A stretch of DNA of 64,000 bases from Streptomyces achromogenes (lineage in GTDB: Bacteria > Actinomycetota > Actinomycetes > Streptomycetales > Streptomycetaceae), in contig NZ_JAUSYH010000001.1 of assembly GCF_030816715.1 (NCBI RefSeq), forward strand, positions 5,828,001 to 5,892,000, in the 5' to 3' direction. Each line of letters opens with the position of its first letter. The stretch's first letter is position 1. The position numbers and the translations under genes are program-made. Shown here piece after piece: positions 27,975 through 36,481 of this stretch. The notes under the pieces are model-generated. The model was not told where the DNA came from. It worked only from the letters and a program-made list of their open reading frames with translations, and ran no database searches.

Positions 27975-28766
27975 TCACGGCCGCACGCACACCACCGTCG
28001 CGTCGTCGTGGGTCTTCGCCCGGCCGAGCAGGGGCCGTCCGGCCGCCTCGTCCGCCCGCTCCAGCTCCCGCACCCGCCCCACGAGGGTCTGCGCCCCCTG
28101 CTGGTCGACGAGGGCGAACAGGTCCTCCCAGCCGCCCTGGCGGAACACCTCCGTCCAGCGCCCGGCCCCGTCCGACAGGGCGGCCAGCGAACGGACCTCC
28201 CCGCGCGGCACGGACCCCGTCACCGCGCGGGCCGCCACCGCCGGGTCGGCCGCCGCCGTGAAGAAGCCGCCCTCCCGGTTGCGCAGCGTGCCGTCGACGA
28301 CGTCGGCGCTGCGCAGCAGGGCGCGCGGCACCCGGGCCAGCCGGTCGTCCCGGACGGCGGTCACCGCGCCGCCGGGCGAGGCGAACAGCAGCGTCGCGTC
28401 GCACAGGACCAGGTACTCCACGGTCCGCGGCGACCAGCGCGCCAGGACCGCCGTCGCCTGTGGCGTGCGTGGGTGAGAAAGGTCACAGGTTTCCGCATGG
28501 GCCTCGGCGGTGCGTGCGATGGCGAGGGCGAGCGCCTCGGCCAGCGGAACATCCATGAGCGAAACGGTCAGTTCGGTCAGGGCGCCGCCCAACCGTGCCG
28601 TGAACCAGGGGACCGAATGCAGACAGCCCCCGCCGCCCCGCGGCGGAGTCACCCCGTCCAGGAGGACGAGCGAACCTCCCTGCCCGGAGGCGGCGAGCCC
28701 GACACTCGCGAAGTCCTCGTTGGGACGGGCCCGATCGCCGGCCTCCGACACAAGTTCCGTACGCAT
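27975..28766 (-). CDS. PP2C-like protein phosphatase
   Basis: A 263-residue protein with PP2C-type metal-binding motifs in order: RARPNEDFASVG (N-terminal Asp/Glu), LVLLDGVTPP (DG motif), SLAALSDGAGRW (second SDG) and HDDATVVCV (C-terminal DD). This predicts a Mn/Mg-dependent Ser/Thr phosphatase, cytoplasmic and without fused sensor domains. ATG 28766 (MRTELVSEAGDRARPNED) is the sensible start; the frame extends to 28817 without a better site. Convergent with the MarR gene and divergent from the conservon. Substrates are unknown. Confidence 0.8.
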   Translation of the reverse strand: MRTELVSEAGDRARPNEDFASVGLAASGQGGSLVLLDGVTPPRGGGGCLHSVPWFTARLGGALTELTVSLMDVPLAEALALAIARTAEAHAETCDLSHPRTPQATAVLARWSPRTVEYLVLCDATLLFASPGGAVTAVRDDRLARVPRALLRSADVVDGTLRNREGGFFTAAADPAVAARAVTGSVPRGEVRSLAALSDGAGRWTEVFRQGGWEDLFALVDQQGAQTLVGRVRELERADEAAGRPLLGRAKTHDDATVVCVRP

Positions 28767-29122
28767 CCGGCCAGTCTGCACGAGCCCTTCACAGCCTCCG
28801 CGAAAGGCTGGCAACACACCCTGAACGGGTACGCCGCCGCAGGTCAGACGCCTGTTTTGGGCGGGAATGAAGCACTCCGGGAAGGCGTGTCGGCGAATAC
28901 TGCCAAAGCCCGCCGCCCACGTCCAACCGGACGGCCGGGCGGGGTTGCCGCACGCGCCGACGGAACTTGCCCGCCAACTCCCCTCCGATGTTCACTCCTT
29001 CGGGTGGCGGGGCGAGCGATGCGCGGCCCCTGCCCACCGGCACTGGGAGGGTCGGGAGCCGTACCGGACGTAGGCGTCAGTTGACAGAACGTCACATCCG
29101 GCCCCTGGAACACGAGTCAGGA
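28767..29122. other. Divergent spacer upstream of the conservon
   Basis: 356 bp without a credible gene. TTGACA at 29081-29086 is a perfect -35 hexamer on the plus strand, but no good -10 is found 16-18 bases later. Otherwise I see nothing distinctive. Confidence 0.45.
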
Positions 29123-32116
29123 ATGCGAGCACCGGTGCAGAAGACGCGGCCTCGGCGTACAGGCAGGCAGACGGCCTCCGAGGGGGGCGCGGAGCGCACC
29201 CCCGTCGGCAAGGGCCGTCCGACCCATGTGCGCAACCGGCTGATCGTCGCGGTGGCCGTGGTGGCCGCCGCCATCGCCGGCGCCGGCGCCCCCTCCGTCC
29301 TGGCCGCCTCCGGCCGGCTGAAGGACTCCCAGGACCTGGTCACCCTGGCCGAACAGACCCAGGACGCCCTCGCCCTCGCCCAGTCCCTGGCGGACGAGCG
29401 CGACGAGGTCACCGTCTACGTGGCGGCCGGCCGCGCCAAGTCCAGGGCCCCGTCCACGCAGAGCAGCACCAAAGTGGACCTCCAGGTGCGCGAGCTGACC
29501 GCCGGGACCGACGTCTCCGCCGCACTGCGCGCCGCCCTCGCCGGGATCCCCGCCGCGCGGCAGTCGGCCCTCACCGGCAAGAGCACCGCGCTGCAGGCGC
29601 ACCAGGACTACTCCGAGGCGATCGCCGCGCTCCATGTGCTCGTCGACCGCCTGGCCGAGGACACGCCGCCGCGCGCGGGCTCCGGCGCGTACGCCCTCGC
29701 CGAACTCGACACCGCCGTCCAGCAGGCCTCCGCGACCCGCGGACTGCTGCTCGCGGCGCTCAGCGTGCCGACCAGGACCGAGACGGACTACAACCCCGTC
29801 ACCGGCCGGACGAGCACCGAGAAGGTCTCCAGCGACGCCGACGCCGAACAGCGCGACGCCCTCACCGCCGCCGCACAGCAGGCCCGGCTGCGTTCCGACG
29901 CGGCCCTCGCCGACTTCCGCGAGGGCGCGCCCGAGGAGACGCTGGCCTCCTACGACTCCACCGTGACCGGCGGCGACGTCGACACCGCCGAGGCCTACCT
30001 CGCGTCCCTCACCGACCAGCCCAGGCTGAGCGACCGCGAACTCGACACCGGCGTCAGGAAACTGGACGCCGCGCTCTCCGGCCGCGTCGACCTGATGCGC
30101 GGGGCCGAGGCCTCCCTGTACGGCCACCGCGCCGAGGACCTCGCCCGGCTGCGCGACGACGACGTCACCGGCCTGGAGATCCGCGTCGCCGTCCTCGGCG
30201 CGCTGATGCTGCTCGCCGTCGCCGTCGCCACGGGCATGGCGCGCAGCCTCACCCGCCCGCTGTCCGTGCTGCGCCGCGGATCGGCCAGGCTCGCCGGGGC
30301 GGAGAACCCGGCGGCCGAGGAACCGGTCGCGTTCACCGGCCGCAACGACGAGTTCGCCCAGGTCGTGCGCTCCGTCAACGCCCTGCACGAGCACGCCGTC
30401 ACCCTCCACGAGCGGGTCGCCACGCTGGAGTCCGACCGCAAGCACCTCGTCGGACAGCGCCAGCGGATGGCCGACGCCCGCGAGGAGCTGAGCGCCGAAC
30501 TCGGCGACGCGGCGGCCCAGCTGGACGGTCTGCGGGACAGCATCAGCGGCACCTTCGTCAACCTCGCCCTGCGCACCCTCGGTCTGGTGGAGCGCCAGCT
30601 CGCCGTCATCGAGGGCCTGGAGGAGCGCGAGCAGGACCCCGACCGACTGGCCACCCTCTTCAAGCTCGACCACTTCGCCACGGTCATGCGCCGCCACAGC
30701 GAGAACCTGCTGGTGCTGGCCGGCACCGAGCACGTCCAGCAGCACGCGGGCCCGATCCCGCTGGTGGACGTGGTCCGCGCCGCGGTCAGCGAGATCGAGC
30801 GCTACGAGCGCGTCCGGATCTCCGCGCTCCCGCCGCACGCACACGTGGCGGGCTTCGCCGCGGACGACCTCTCGCACCTGCTGGCCGAGCTGATGGAGAA
30901 CGCCACCTCGTTCTCCCCGCCGGACCTGCCGGTCGAGGTCTCCGGCTGGCTCCTGGAGAACGGCGAGGTCATGCTCTCCGTCCAGGACGAGGGCATCGGG
31001 ATCACGGACGACCGGCTGAGCCAACTCAACGCCCGCCTCGCCGAGTTCGACCCCGAGACGCCGTACGACCAGGAGGGCGAGGACGGTCTCGGCCTCGGCC
31101 TGTACGTGGTGGCCCGGCTCGCCCACCGGCACGGGGTGCGGGTGCGGCTGCGCGAACAGAAGCAGGGCGGAGTGGCGGCGGTCGTCGTCCTGCCGGCCCC
31201 GCTGCTGGCCGCCGCCCCGGCCGCCGCGATCCCGGCGACGTCCCCGGCCTCGGCCGGCACCCAGGGCTTCACCCTCCCCGGCGCGGACGCGGAGGCCAAC
31301 TCCAACGTCCTGCCCGGCCGTTCGCCGTCCGCGGACCCGCTGGTCGCCCTGGCGGAGCAGGCGGTGCGCGAGGCCCGGACCCCGGCGGAGCAGCCGCCCG
31401 AGCCCGAGCCCGCCCAGGTGCCGGCCCCCGAGTCCCTGCCCGCGCCCGAGTCGGCGCCGACGCCCGAGCCGGCGCCCGAACCCACGTCGACGCCGACGGC
31501 GGAGCCGGTGGCGCAGCCGCCCGCCGAGAGGCCGGCCGAGACGACGATGGAACTCCTGCTGCCGAGCCCGCCGGACTCGCCGGAAGCGGGGGAGGAGAGC
31601 GCCCGGTGGCGCGACGACGACCCCGCACCCGCCGGGGAGGCGCCCGCCGGACCGACCACCGGACCGGCGTCCGCCGCACCGTTCCTGCCCGGGGCCCGAC
31701 CGGCACCGGGCACCACCCCCGACAGCACCCCCGACCCCGACACCGCCCTCGACAACGACACCGCCTTCGGCACCGAGGCCGAGGCGGAGCACACCCGCAC
31801 CCCCGACGCCCCGGAAGAGCTCGTCACCGACAAGGGCCTTCCGAAGCGCACGCCCAGGATCACCGCACCCGCACAGGCCCCGCGCCAGCGGACCGCCTCC
31901 GTCGACGCGGACGCCCTCCGCCGCCGTCTGGGCGGCTTCCGCCGGGGGGCGGAGGCCGGCTACCGCGACGTCGAAGCGGAGATCGCCGAACGAACGGGCC
32001 AGAACCGGGTCCCGTCACCTTCCGCGGAACCGAACGCACCGCACCCAGCAGCTCAAGAAGCACACGCACACGCCGAAGAAGACACGGGGGGCACAGTCGA
32101 GGAGGCAAGCAGTTGA
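29123..32116 (+). CDS. cvnA: Conservon sensor kinase-like protein CvnA
   Basis: A 997-residue membrane protein. TM1 lies at about 37-62 and TM2 at about 352-375. Between them is a ~290-residue extracytoplasmic nitrate/nitrite-sensing (NIT)-like helical domain. A HAMP-type linker, a helical dimerisation region (DHFATVMRRHSENLLVLAG) and a HATPase domain follow (ELMENATSFSPPD as N box, DEGIGI, GLGLGLYVVA). The last ~300 residues are Pro/Glu/Ala-rich and disordered. This is the CvnA architecture of Streptomyces conservons, thought to form a membrane complex with CvnB, CvnC and the GTPase CvnD, similar to a eukaryotic G-protein relay. The stop overlaps the TTG of cvnB. ATG 29123 marks the start of conserved sequence. 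Confidence 0.93.
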   Translation: MRAPVQKTRPRRTGRQTASEGGAERTPVGKGRPTHVRNRLIVAVAVVAAAIAGAGAPSVLAASGRLKDSQDLVTLAEQTQDALALAQSLADERDEVTVYVAAGRAKSRAPSTQSSTKVDLQVRELTAGTDVSAALRAALAGIPAARQSALTGKSTALQAHQDYSEAIAALHVLVDRLAEDTPPRAGSGAYALAELDTAVQQASATRGLLLAALSVPTRTETDYNPVTGRTSTEKVSSDADAEQRDALTAAAQQARLRSDAALADFREGAPEETLASYDSTVTGGDVDTAEAYLASLTDQPRLSDRELDTGVRKLDAALSGRVDLMRGAEASLYGHRAEDLARLRDDDVTGLEIRVAVLGALMLLAVAVATGMARSLTRPLSVLRRGSARLAGAENPAAEEPVAFTGRNDEFAQVVRSVNALHEHAVTLHERVATLESDRKHLVGQRQRMADAREELSAELGDAAAQLDGLRDSISGTFVNLALRTLGLVERQLAVIEGLEEREQDPDRLATLFKLDHFATVMRRHSENLLVLAGTEHVQQHAGPIPLVDVVRAAVSEIERYERVRISALPPHAHVAGFAADDLSHLLAELMENATSFSPPDLPVEVSGWLLENGEVMLSVQDEGIGITDDRLSQLNARLAEFDPETPYDQEGEDGLGLGLYVVARLAHRHGVRVRLREQKQGGVAAVVVLPAPLLAAAPAAAIPATSPASAGTQGFTLPGADAEANSNVLPGRSPSADPLVALAEQAVREARTPAEQPPEPEPAQVPAPESLPAPESAPTPEPAPEPTSTPTAEPVAQPPAERPAETTMELLLPSPPDSPEAGEESARWRDDDPAPAGEAPAGPTTGPASAAPFLPGARPAPGTTPDSTPDPDTALDNDTAFGTEAEAEHTRTPDAPEELVTDKGLPKRTPRITAPAQAPRQRTASVDADALRRRLGGFRRGAEAGYRDVEAEIAERTGQNRVPSPSAEPNAPHPAAQEAHAHAEEDTGGTVEEASS

Positions 32117-32616
32117 CCGCGCCCAGTACCTTCGGACTGAGCAGTGAAGCCCGTAACCTGCACTGGCTGTTGAGCAACCTCGTGGAGGAGGTCCCCGGCA
32201 TCCGGTCCGTCGCGGTCGTCTCCTCCGACGGCCTGCTGCTGCTCTCCTCGGACCCCGGCCGCAACGCCGCGGCCCGGCAGGCCAGGGAGAGCCGGCCCAC
32301 CGGACCCCGCGGGTCCTCGGCGGACCTCGCCACCATCGTCTCCGGCATCGGCAGCCTCACCATCGGGGCGGCCAGGCTCATGGCGTTCGGCGGGGTGAAG
32401 CACACCATGGTCGCCATGGAGGAGGGCAGCCTCTTCGTCATGTCGATCAGCGACGGCTCGCTCCTCGGCGTGCACGGCTCCGCCGACTGCGACATGAGCG
32501 TGGTGTCGTACCACATGGCCCTCTTCGTGGGCCGCGCCGGACATGTGCTCACCCCGGAACTCCGCAGCGAACTACGGCAGTCCCTGGAATCCGAGACGAC
32601 CGGGAGTCTGCGATGA
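32113..32616 (+). CDS. cvnB: Conservon roadblock/LC7 protein CvnB
   Basis: A 167-residue roadblock/LC7-domain protein (LSSEARNLHWLLSNLVEEVPGIRSVAVVSSDGLLLLSS, here spanning the first ~45 residues). Roadblock proteins bind small GTPases of the MglA/CvnD type and can act as GTPase modulators. The start is TTG at 32113, overlapping the cvnA stop (TTGA) with GGAGG at 32101-32105; an alternative in-frame start further up has no support. The stop overlaps the cvnC ATG by 4 bp. Confidence 0.92.
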   Translation: MTAPSTFGLSSEARNLHWLLSNLVEEVPGIRSVAVVSSDGLLLLSSDPGRNAAARQARESRPTGPRGSSADLATIVSGIGSLTIGAARLMAFGGVKHTMVAMEEGSLFVMSISDGSLLGVHGSADCDMSVVSYHMALFVGRAGHVLTPELRSELRQSLESETTGSLR

Positions 32617-33035
32617 GCACGGGCCCGAAGAACGTCAGGCAGCAGCTCCCCGTCCGTGGCGGCGACCGCAAGCCGGCCCGGGTGCGGCCCTATTCGCTCA
32701 CCGGCGGCCGTACCCGCTTCGGGCACGTCCTCCTCGTGGAGACGTTCGTGGCGGCACTCGAGGCCCCCGAAGAACGGCGGGAGCTGACGGGAGGGTCGCT
32801 CAGGTCCACCGTCATGCCCGAGCTGCGGGCCATCGTCGAACTGTGCCGCCGGATGCGCACGGTGGCCGAGATCGCCGCGCTGCTGAGGATGCCGCTCGGC
32901 GTGGTCCGGGTGCTCCTCAGCGACCTCGCGGACCAGGGAAAGATCCGTGTGTACGGCACCGGTACCGCTCACGGTACGGGCCGTCCCGACCGCGCTCTGC
33001 TGGAAAGGGTGCTGAGTGGACTCCGTCGTCTCTGA
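32613..33035 (+). CDS. cvnC: Conservon DUF742 protein CvnC
   Basis: A 140-residue DUF742 protein. The characteristic RVRPYSLTGGRTR motif lies near residue 25, followed by a winged-helix-like segment (ELRAIVELCRRMRTVAEIAALLRMPLGVVRVLLSDLADQG in pieces). In conservons this partner binds the CvnA/CvnB/CvnD complex. It overlaps cvnB by 4 bp and cvnD by 20 bp, so the four genes are tightly coupled. Confidence 0.92.
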   Translation: MSTGPKNVRQQLPVRGGDRKPARVRPYSLTGGRTRFGHVLLVETFVAALEAPEERRELTGGSLRSTVMPELRAIVELCRRMRTVAEIAALLRMPLGVVRVLLSDLADQGKIRVYGTGTAHGTGRPDRALLERVLSGLRRL

Positions 33036-33660
33036 CGCCGCCTCCTCCCCCGGCGTCACCCCCGTCGTCGAACCCGACGAACCCCTGCAGCCCTGGCAGA
33101 CCGACCGCACCCGGGCCCCCGTCGCCACGAAGATCGTGGTGGCGGGCGGCTTCGGAGCCGGCAAGACCACCCTGGTCGGCGCCGTCTCGGAGATCGAGCC
33201 CCTCCAGACGGAGGCTCTGATGACCCGGGCGAGCGAGGAGACCGACGACCTCACCGGCACCCCGGAGAAGGTCACCACCACGGTCGCCATGGACTACGGC
33301 CGGCTCACCCTCGACGACGACCTGGTGCTCTACCTGTTCGGCACGCCGGGCCAGCAGCGGTTCTGGTTCATGTGGGACGACCTGGTCCGCGGCGCGATCG
33401 GCGCGGTCGTGCTGGCCGACACCCGCCGTCTGAAGGACTGCTTCCCCGCGCTGGACTACTTCGAGAGCTGCGGCCTGCCGTACGTCGTCGCCGTCAACCA
33501 CTTCGACGGCAGTGACCTGTTCGAGCCGACGGACGTGCGGGAGGCGCTGACGGTCCCCCCGCACATACCTGTCATGATCATGGATGCGCGGCGCCGGATC
33601 TCGGTGATCGAGACCCTCCTGGCCCTGGTGGGCCACGCGCTCGACGAAACCCCCGAGTAG
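33016..33660 (+). CDS. cvnD: Conservon GTPase CvnD
   Basis: A 214-residue GTP-binding protein. The P-loop is GGFGAGKTT and the switch-2 region is LFGTPGQQRFWFMWDDLVRGA. The base-recognition motif is NHFD, a variant of NKxD. It resembles MglA-type small GTPases and is the G-protein of the conservon. GTG 33016 lies inside the end of cvnC, with GGAAAGGG in front. Nucleotide-state signalling from CvnA through CvnB/C is the family model; the output here may include the flavoprotein gene that follows 24 bp later. Confidence 0.93.
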   Translation: MDSVVSDAASSPGVTPVVEPDEPLQPWQTDRTRAPVATKIVVAGGFGAGKTTLVGAVSEIEPLQTEALMTRASEETDDLTGTPEKVTTTVAMDYGRLTLDDDLVLYLFGTPGQQRFWFMWDDLVRGAIGAVVLADTRRLKDCFPALDYFESCGLPYVVAVNHFDGSDLFEPTDVREALTVPPHIPVMIMDARRRISVIETLLALVGHALDETPE

Positions 33661-33684
33661 TCCTCATTTAGGAGCCATCCCCGC

Positions 33685-34938
33685 ATGCGGAAGATACTCG
33701 TCGTCGGAGCCGGCCAGTCCGGACTCCAGCTCGCCCTCGGCCTCCAGTCGCACGGGTACGAGGTCACCCTGATGTCGAACCGGACGGCGGACGAGATCCG
33801 CTCCGGCCGCGTCATGTCGACGCAGTGCATGTTCCACACGGCCCTGCAGCACGAGCGGGACCTCCAGCTGAACTTCTGGGAGCAGCAGGCCCCGAAGATC
33901 CAGGGCCTCGGCGTCTCGGTCGCCGCCCCGGGCTCCCACGACCCCGGCCCCACCCAGCGCGCGATCGACTGGCTGGGCCGGCTCGACGGTTTCGCCCAGT
34001 CCGTCGACCAGCGCGTGAAGATGGCCGGCTGGATGGAGACGTTCGCCCAGCGCGGCGGCCAGCTGGTGATCCACGGCGCGGCGGTCTCCGACCTCGACTA
34101 CTTCTCCCGCGCCTACGACCTCGTCCTGGTCTCCGCGGGCAAGGGCGAACTCGTCCAGATGTTCGGCCGGGACGCCGAGCGCTCCCCCTACGCCGAGCCG
34201 CAGCGCGCCCTCGCCGTCGCCTACGTCCACGGGCTGGGCCCGCGCCCGGAGCACCCGGACACCGAAGCGGTCCGCTGCAACCTGGTGCCCGGCGTCGGCG
34301 AACTGTTCGTCATGCCGACGCTCACCACCTCCGGCCGCGCGGACATCCTGTTCTGGGAGGGCATACCCGGCGGGCCCCTGGACGTCTTCAACGGCGTCAA
34401 GGACCCGGCCGAGCACCTCTCCCTGACGCTGGAGCTCATGGAGAAGTTCACGCCCTGGGAGTACGCGCGGGCCACCAGGGTGGAACTGACGGACGCGGGC
34501 GGCACGCTCGCCGGCCGCTACGCCCCCACGGTCCGCAACCCGATCGGCCGCCTTCCCGGCGGCGGCCTGGTGCTGGGCGTCGCGGACGTCGTCGTCGCCA
34601 ACGACCCGATCACGGGCCAGGGTTCCAACTCGGCCGCCAAGTGCGCGGCCGCCTACCTCGCGTCGATCCTCGAGCGCGGGGAGAAGGAGTTCGACGAGGA
34701 GTGGATGCGCGCCACCTTCGACCGGTACTGGGACACCGCGCGGCACGTCACCAAGTGGACCAACGCGATGCTGGCCCCGCCGCCGGAGCACATCGTCAAC
34801 CTGCTGGGCGCGGCCGGGCAGCTGCCGCCCGTGGCCGATCGTGTCGCCAACGCCTTCAACGACCCGGCGGACTTCGAGAACTTCTTCTACGAGCCGGCGA
34901 AGACGGGCGCCTATCTGGCGGAGGTCACCGGGGCCTGA
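33685..34938 (+). CDS. Styrene/indole monooxygenase-like FAD protein
   Basis: A 417-residue flavoprotein. The FAD dinucleotide motif GAGQSGLQLALGL is at the N terminus, and the second FAD motif NDPITGQGSNSAAKCAAAYL is near 310. Overall layout matches the StyA-type two-component styrene/indole monooxygenases, which epoxidise substrates using FADH2 from a separate reductase. No reductase gene is next to it. The ATG is 24 bp after cvnD with an AGGAG site, so it is probably co-transcribed with the conservon. Some conservons end with a cytochrome P450 gene; a flavin monooxygenase here may be an analogous output enzyme (inference). Substrate unknown. Confidence 0.85.
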   Translation: MRKILVVGAGQSGLQLALGLQSHGYEVTLMSNRTADEIRSGRVMSTQCMFHTALQHERDLQLNFWEQQAPKIQGLGVSVAAPGSHDPGPTQRAIDWLGRLDGFAQSVDQRVKMAGWMETFAQRGGQLVIHGAAVSDLDYFSRAYDLVLVSAGKGELVQMFGRDAERSPYAEPQRALAVAYVHGLGPRPEHPDTEAVRCNLVPGVGELFVMPTLTTSGRADILFWEGIPGGPLDVFNGVKDPAEHLSLTLELMEKFTPWEYARATRVELTDAGGTLAGRYAPTVRNPIGRLPGGGLVLGVADVVVANDPITGQGSNSAAKCAAAYLASILERGEKEFDEEWMRATFDRYWDTARHVTKWTNAMLAPPPEHIVNLLGAAGQLPPVADRVANAFNDPADFENFFYEPAKTGAYLAEVTGA

Positions 34939-35005
34939 GGCACTGGCCGGCGGGAATTCACGCAACGGCGGTGAGCGGGCCCGGTCACGGTGCCATACTC
35001 GCCCG

Positions 35006-36481
35006 ATGCCGTTTCTTGAAGACAAGTTTACCGGCCTGCATCGTGTCGGAAGACGTTCCTTCGACGAGACCGAGCGCAACTTCGTCGGAGTGAACGGCCC
35101 GCACGTCCTGCCCCACAACGAGACCGGAGTCATCGGCTGGGGCACCTCGTGGCGCATGCAGGGACATCTGCTGATGGCCCGGCGAACCGGTCGGCCCGAC
35201 TACGCCGAGCGGCTCGCGCACCTCATCGACCAGGTCCTCCTGGCGCGCGACGATCTGCGGGGCGTGAGCGACTTCCGCGGCCGCGGCCTGCCGGTGTGGA
35301 GCACCGCCCACAAGTTCACCGCCGCCTCCGTCGTCCTGCACGACACGGACGACCGGCCGGCCCTCGAGATCACGGTCTGTCCGCCGCACGCCAGGACCGC
35401 CAGAGTCGCCGTCCACCCGGACGGCGACCGGCACTTCCGCATATCCGTGACCGGACCCCAGCGGACGGACGTCGAGGTGGCGGGGCTCAGCCTCGACCCG
35501 CTGGACGAGCGTCGCGCGGACCGGGTCCTGTACGCCGCGTACGAGCAGCGCACGGCGGTCACCGCCCGGCTGTTGCCGTCCGACCGGCCGGGACGCGGCC
35601 CCCGGCGGCCGCGTCCCGGCACCTTCGCCGTACGGCCCGCCATGGTCTCGCTCGCCGCCCAGACCGGCATGATCACCTACCCCATGGCCGGACTCGCCCG
35701 ACTCGCCCGCGAACGCCCGGAGTCCGTGCCCGCCGCGGTGCGCGGCCGTATCGACGGTTACCTCGAGGCGGTGGACCGGGCGATGCGCGTCCACGACGAG
35801 CAGTGGGGCACCACCGACGACGGGCGCGGCTTCTACCGCTGGCTGCCCGACGAGCCGGTCTCCTTCGCGGGCGCCGAGCTGCCCACCAACGAGTTCCTCG
35901 CCATGGGCCGGACCGCCGTCCAGCTCGCCGTGGTCACCGGCGAGGCCCGCTGGCGCGACCGGGCCACCGCGATGGCCCGGGCCCTGCACGGCGACCTCAC
36001 CGTCTCCGACGGCGCGGCCGTCTGGCCGTACTGGCCCGGCTTCGGCCGCGTGTACCAGGGGTGGGAGGCGACCGGTTCCGCCAAGACCGACGGCTCCGAC
36101 GTCCGCCCCTCCTACCGCGCGGTCACCGTTCCCGAGGACGTCACACACGCCCTGATCGACATCGACTTCCTCTGCCTCTACCACGACGCCCCCGGCCTGC
36201 CGGAGGTCTTCACCGAGGCCGACATGCGGGCCGTGGCGAACACCTTCACCCGCAACGTCGTCGAGCGCCGCGGCCGCGGCCGCGCCCCGCGGATGCGTCA
36301 CGACGTCGGCGGCGAGGGGCGCCGCGGCACCGACCGTGAACAGGCCCACGTCGCCGCCTGGCTCCCGCTGCGCCGCTGGTCCCGTGAGGTGCCCCGGCTG
36401 GTCCGCGCGATACGGCCGGTCACGCCGCCGCCCCCGCTGATGGGCGTGGACTCCTACTGCGCGGCTCTCCTGACGTCCTGA
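35006..36481 (+). CDS. Hypothetical protein, alpha/alpha-toroid-like
   Basis: A 491-residue protein I do not recognise by family. The N-terminal half has a short hydrophilic start (MPFLEDKFTGLHRVGRR) and a beta-like segment (RVAVHPDGDRHFRISVTGP). The C-terminal half has repeated helix pairs with aromatic motifs (GFYRWLPDEPVSF, AVWPYWPGFGRVYQGWEATG, VPEDVTHALIDIDFLCLY). These resemble the helical-toroid fold of glycan-processing enzymes such as glucuronyl epimerases and lyases. No signal peptide. ATG 35006 begins the structured sequence; 67 bp separate it from the flavoprotein gene, so it may be in the same transcript. The 3' end overlaps the convergent NlpC/P60 gene by 28 bp. Confidence 0.6.
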   Translation: MPFLEDKFTGLHRVGRRSFDETERNFVGVNGPHVLPHNETGVIGWGTSWRMQGHLLMARRTGRPDYAERLAHLIDQVLLARDDLRGVSDFRGRGLPVWSTAHKFTAASVVLHDTDDRPALEITVCPPHARTARVAVHPDGDRHFRISVTGPQRTDVEVAGLSLDPLDERRADRVLYAAYEQRTAVTARLLPSDRPGRGPRRPRPGTFAVRPAMVSLAAQTGMITYPMAGLARLARERPESVPAAVRGRIDGYLEAVDRAMRVHDEQWGTTDDGRGFYRWLPDEPVSFAGAELPTNEFLAMGRTAVQLAVVTGEARWRDRATAMARALHGDLTVSDGAAVWPYWPGFGRVYQGWEATGSAKTDGSDVRPSYRAVTVPEDVTHALIDIDFLCLYHDAPGLPEVFTEADMRAVANTFTRNVVERRGRGRAPRMRHDVGGEGRRGTDREQAHVAAWLPLRRWSREVPRLVRAIRPVTPPPPLMGVDSYCAALLTS

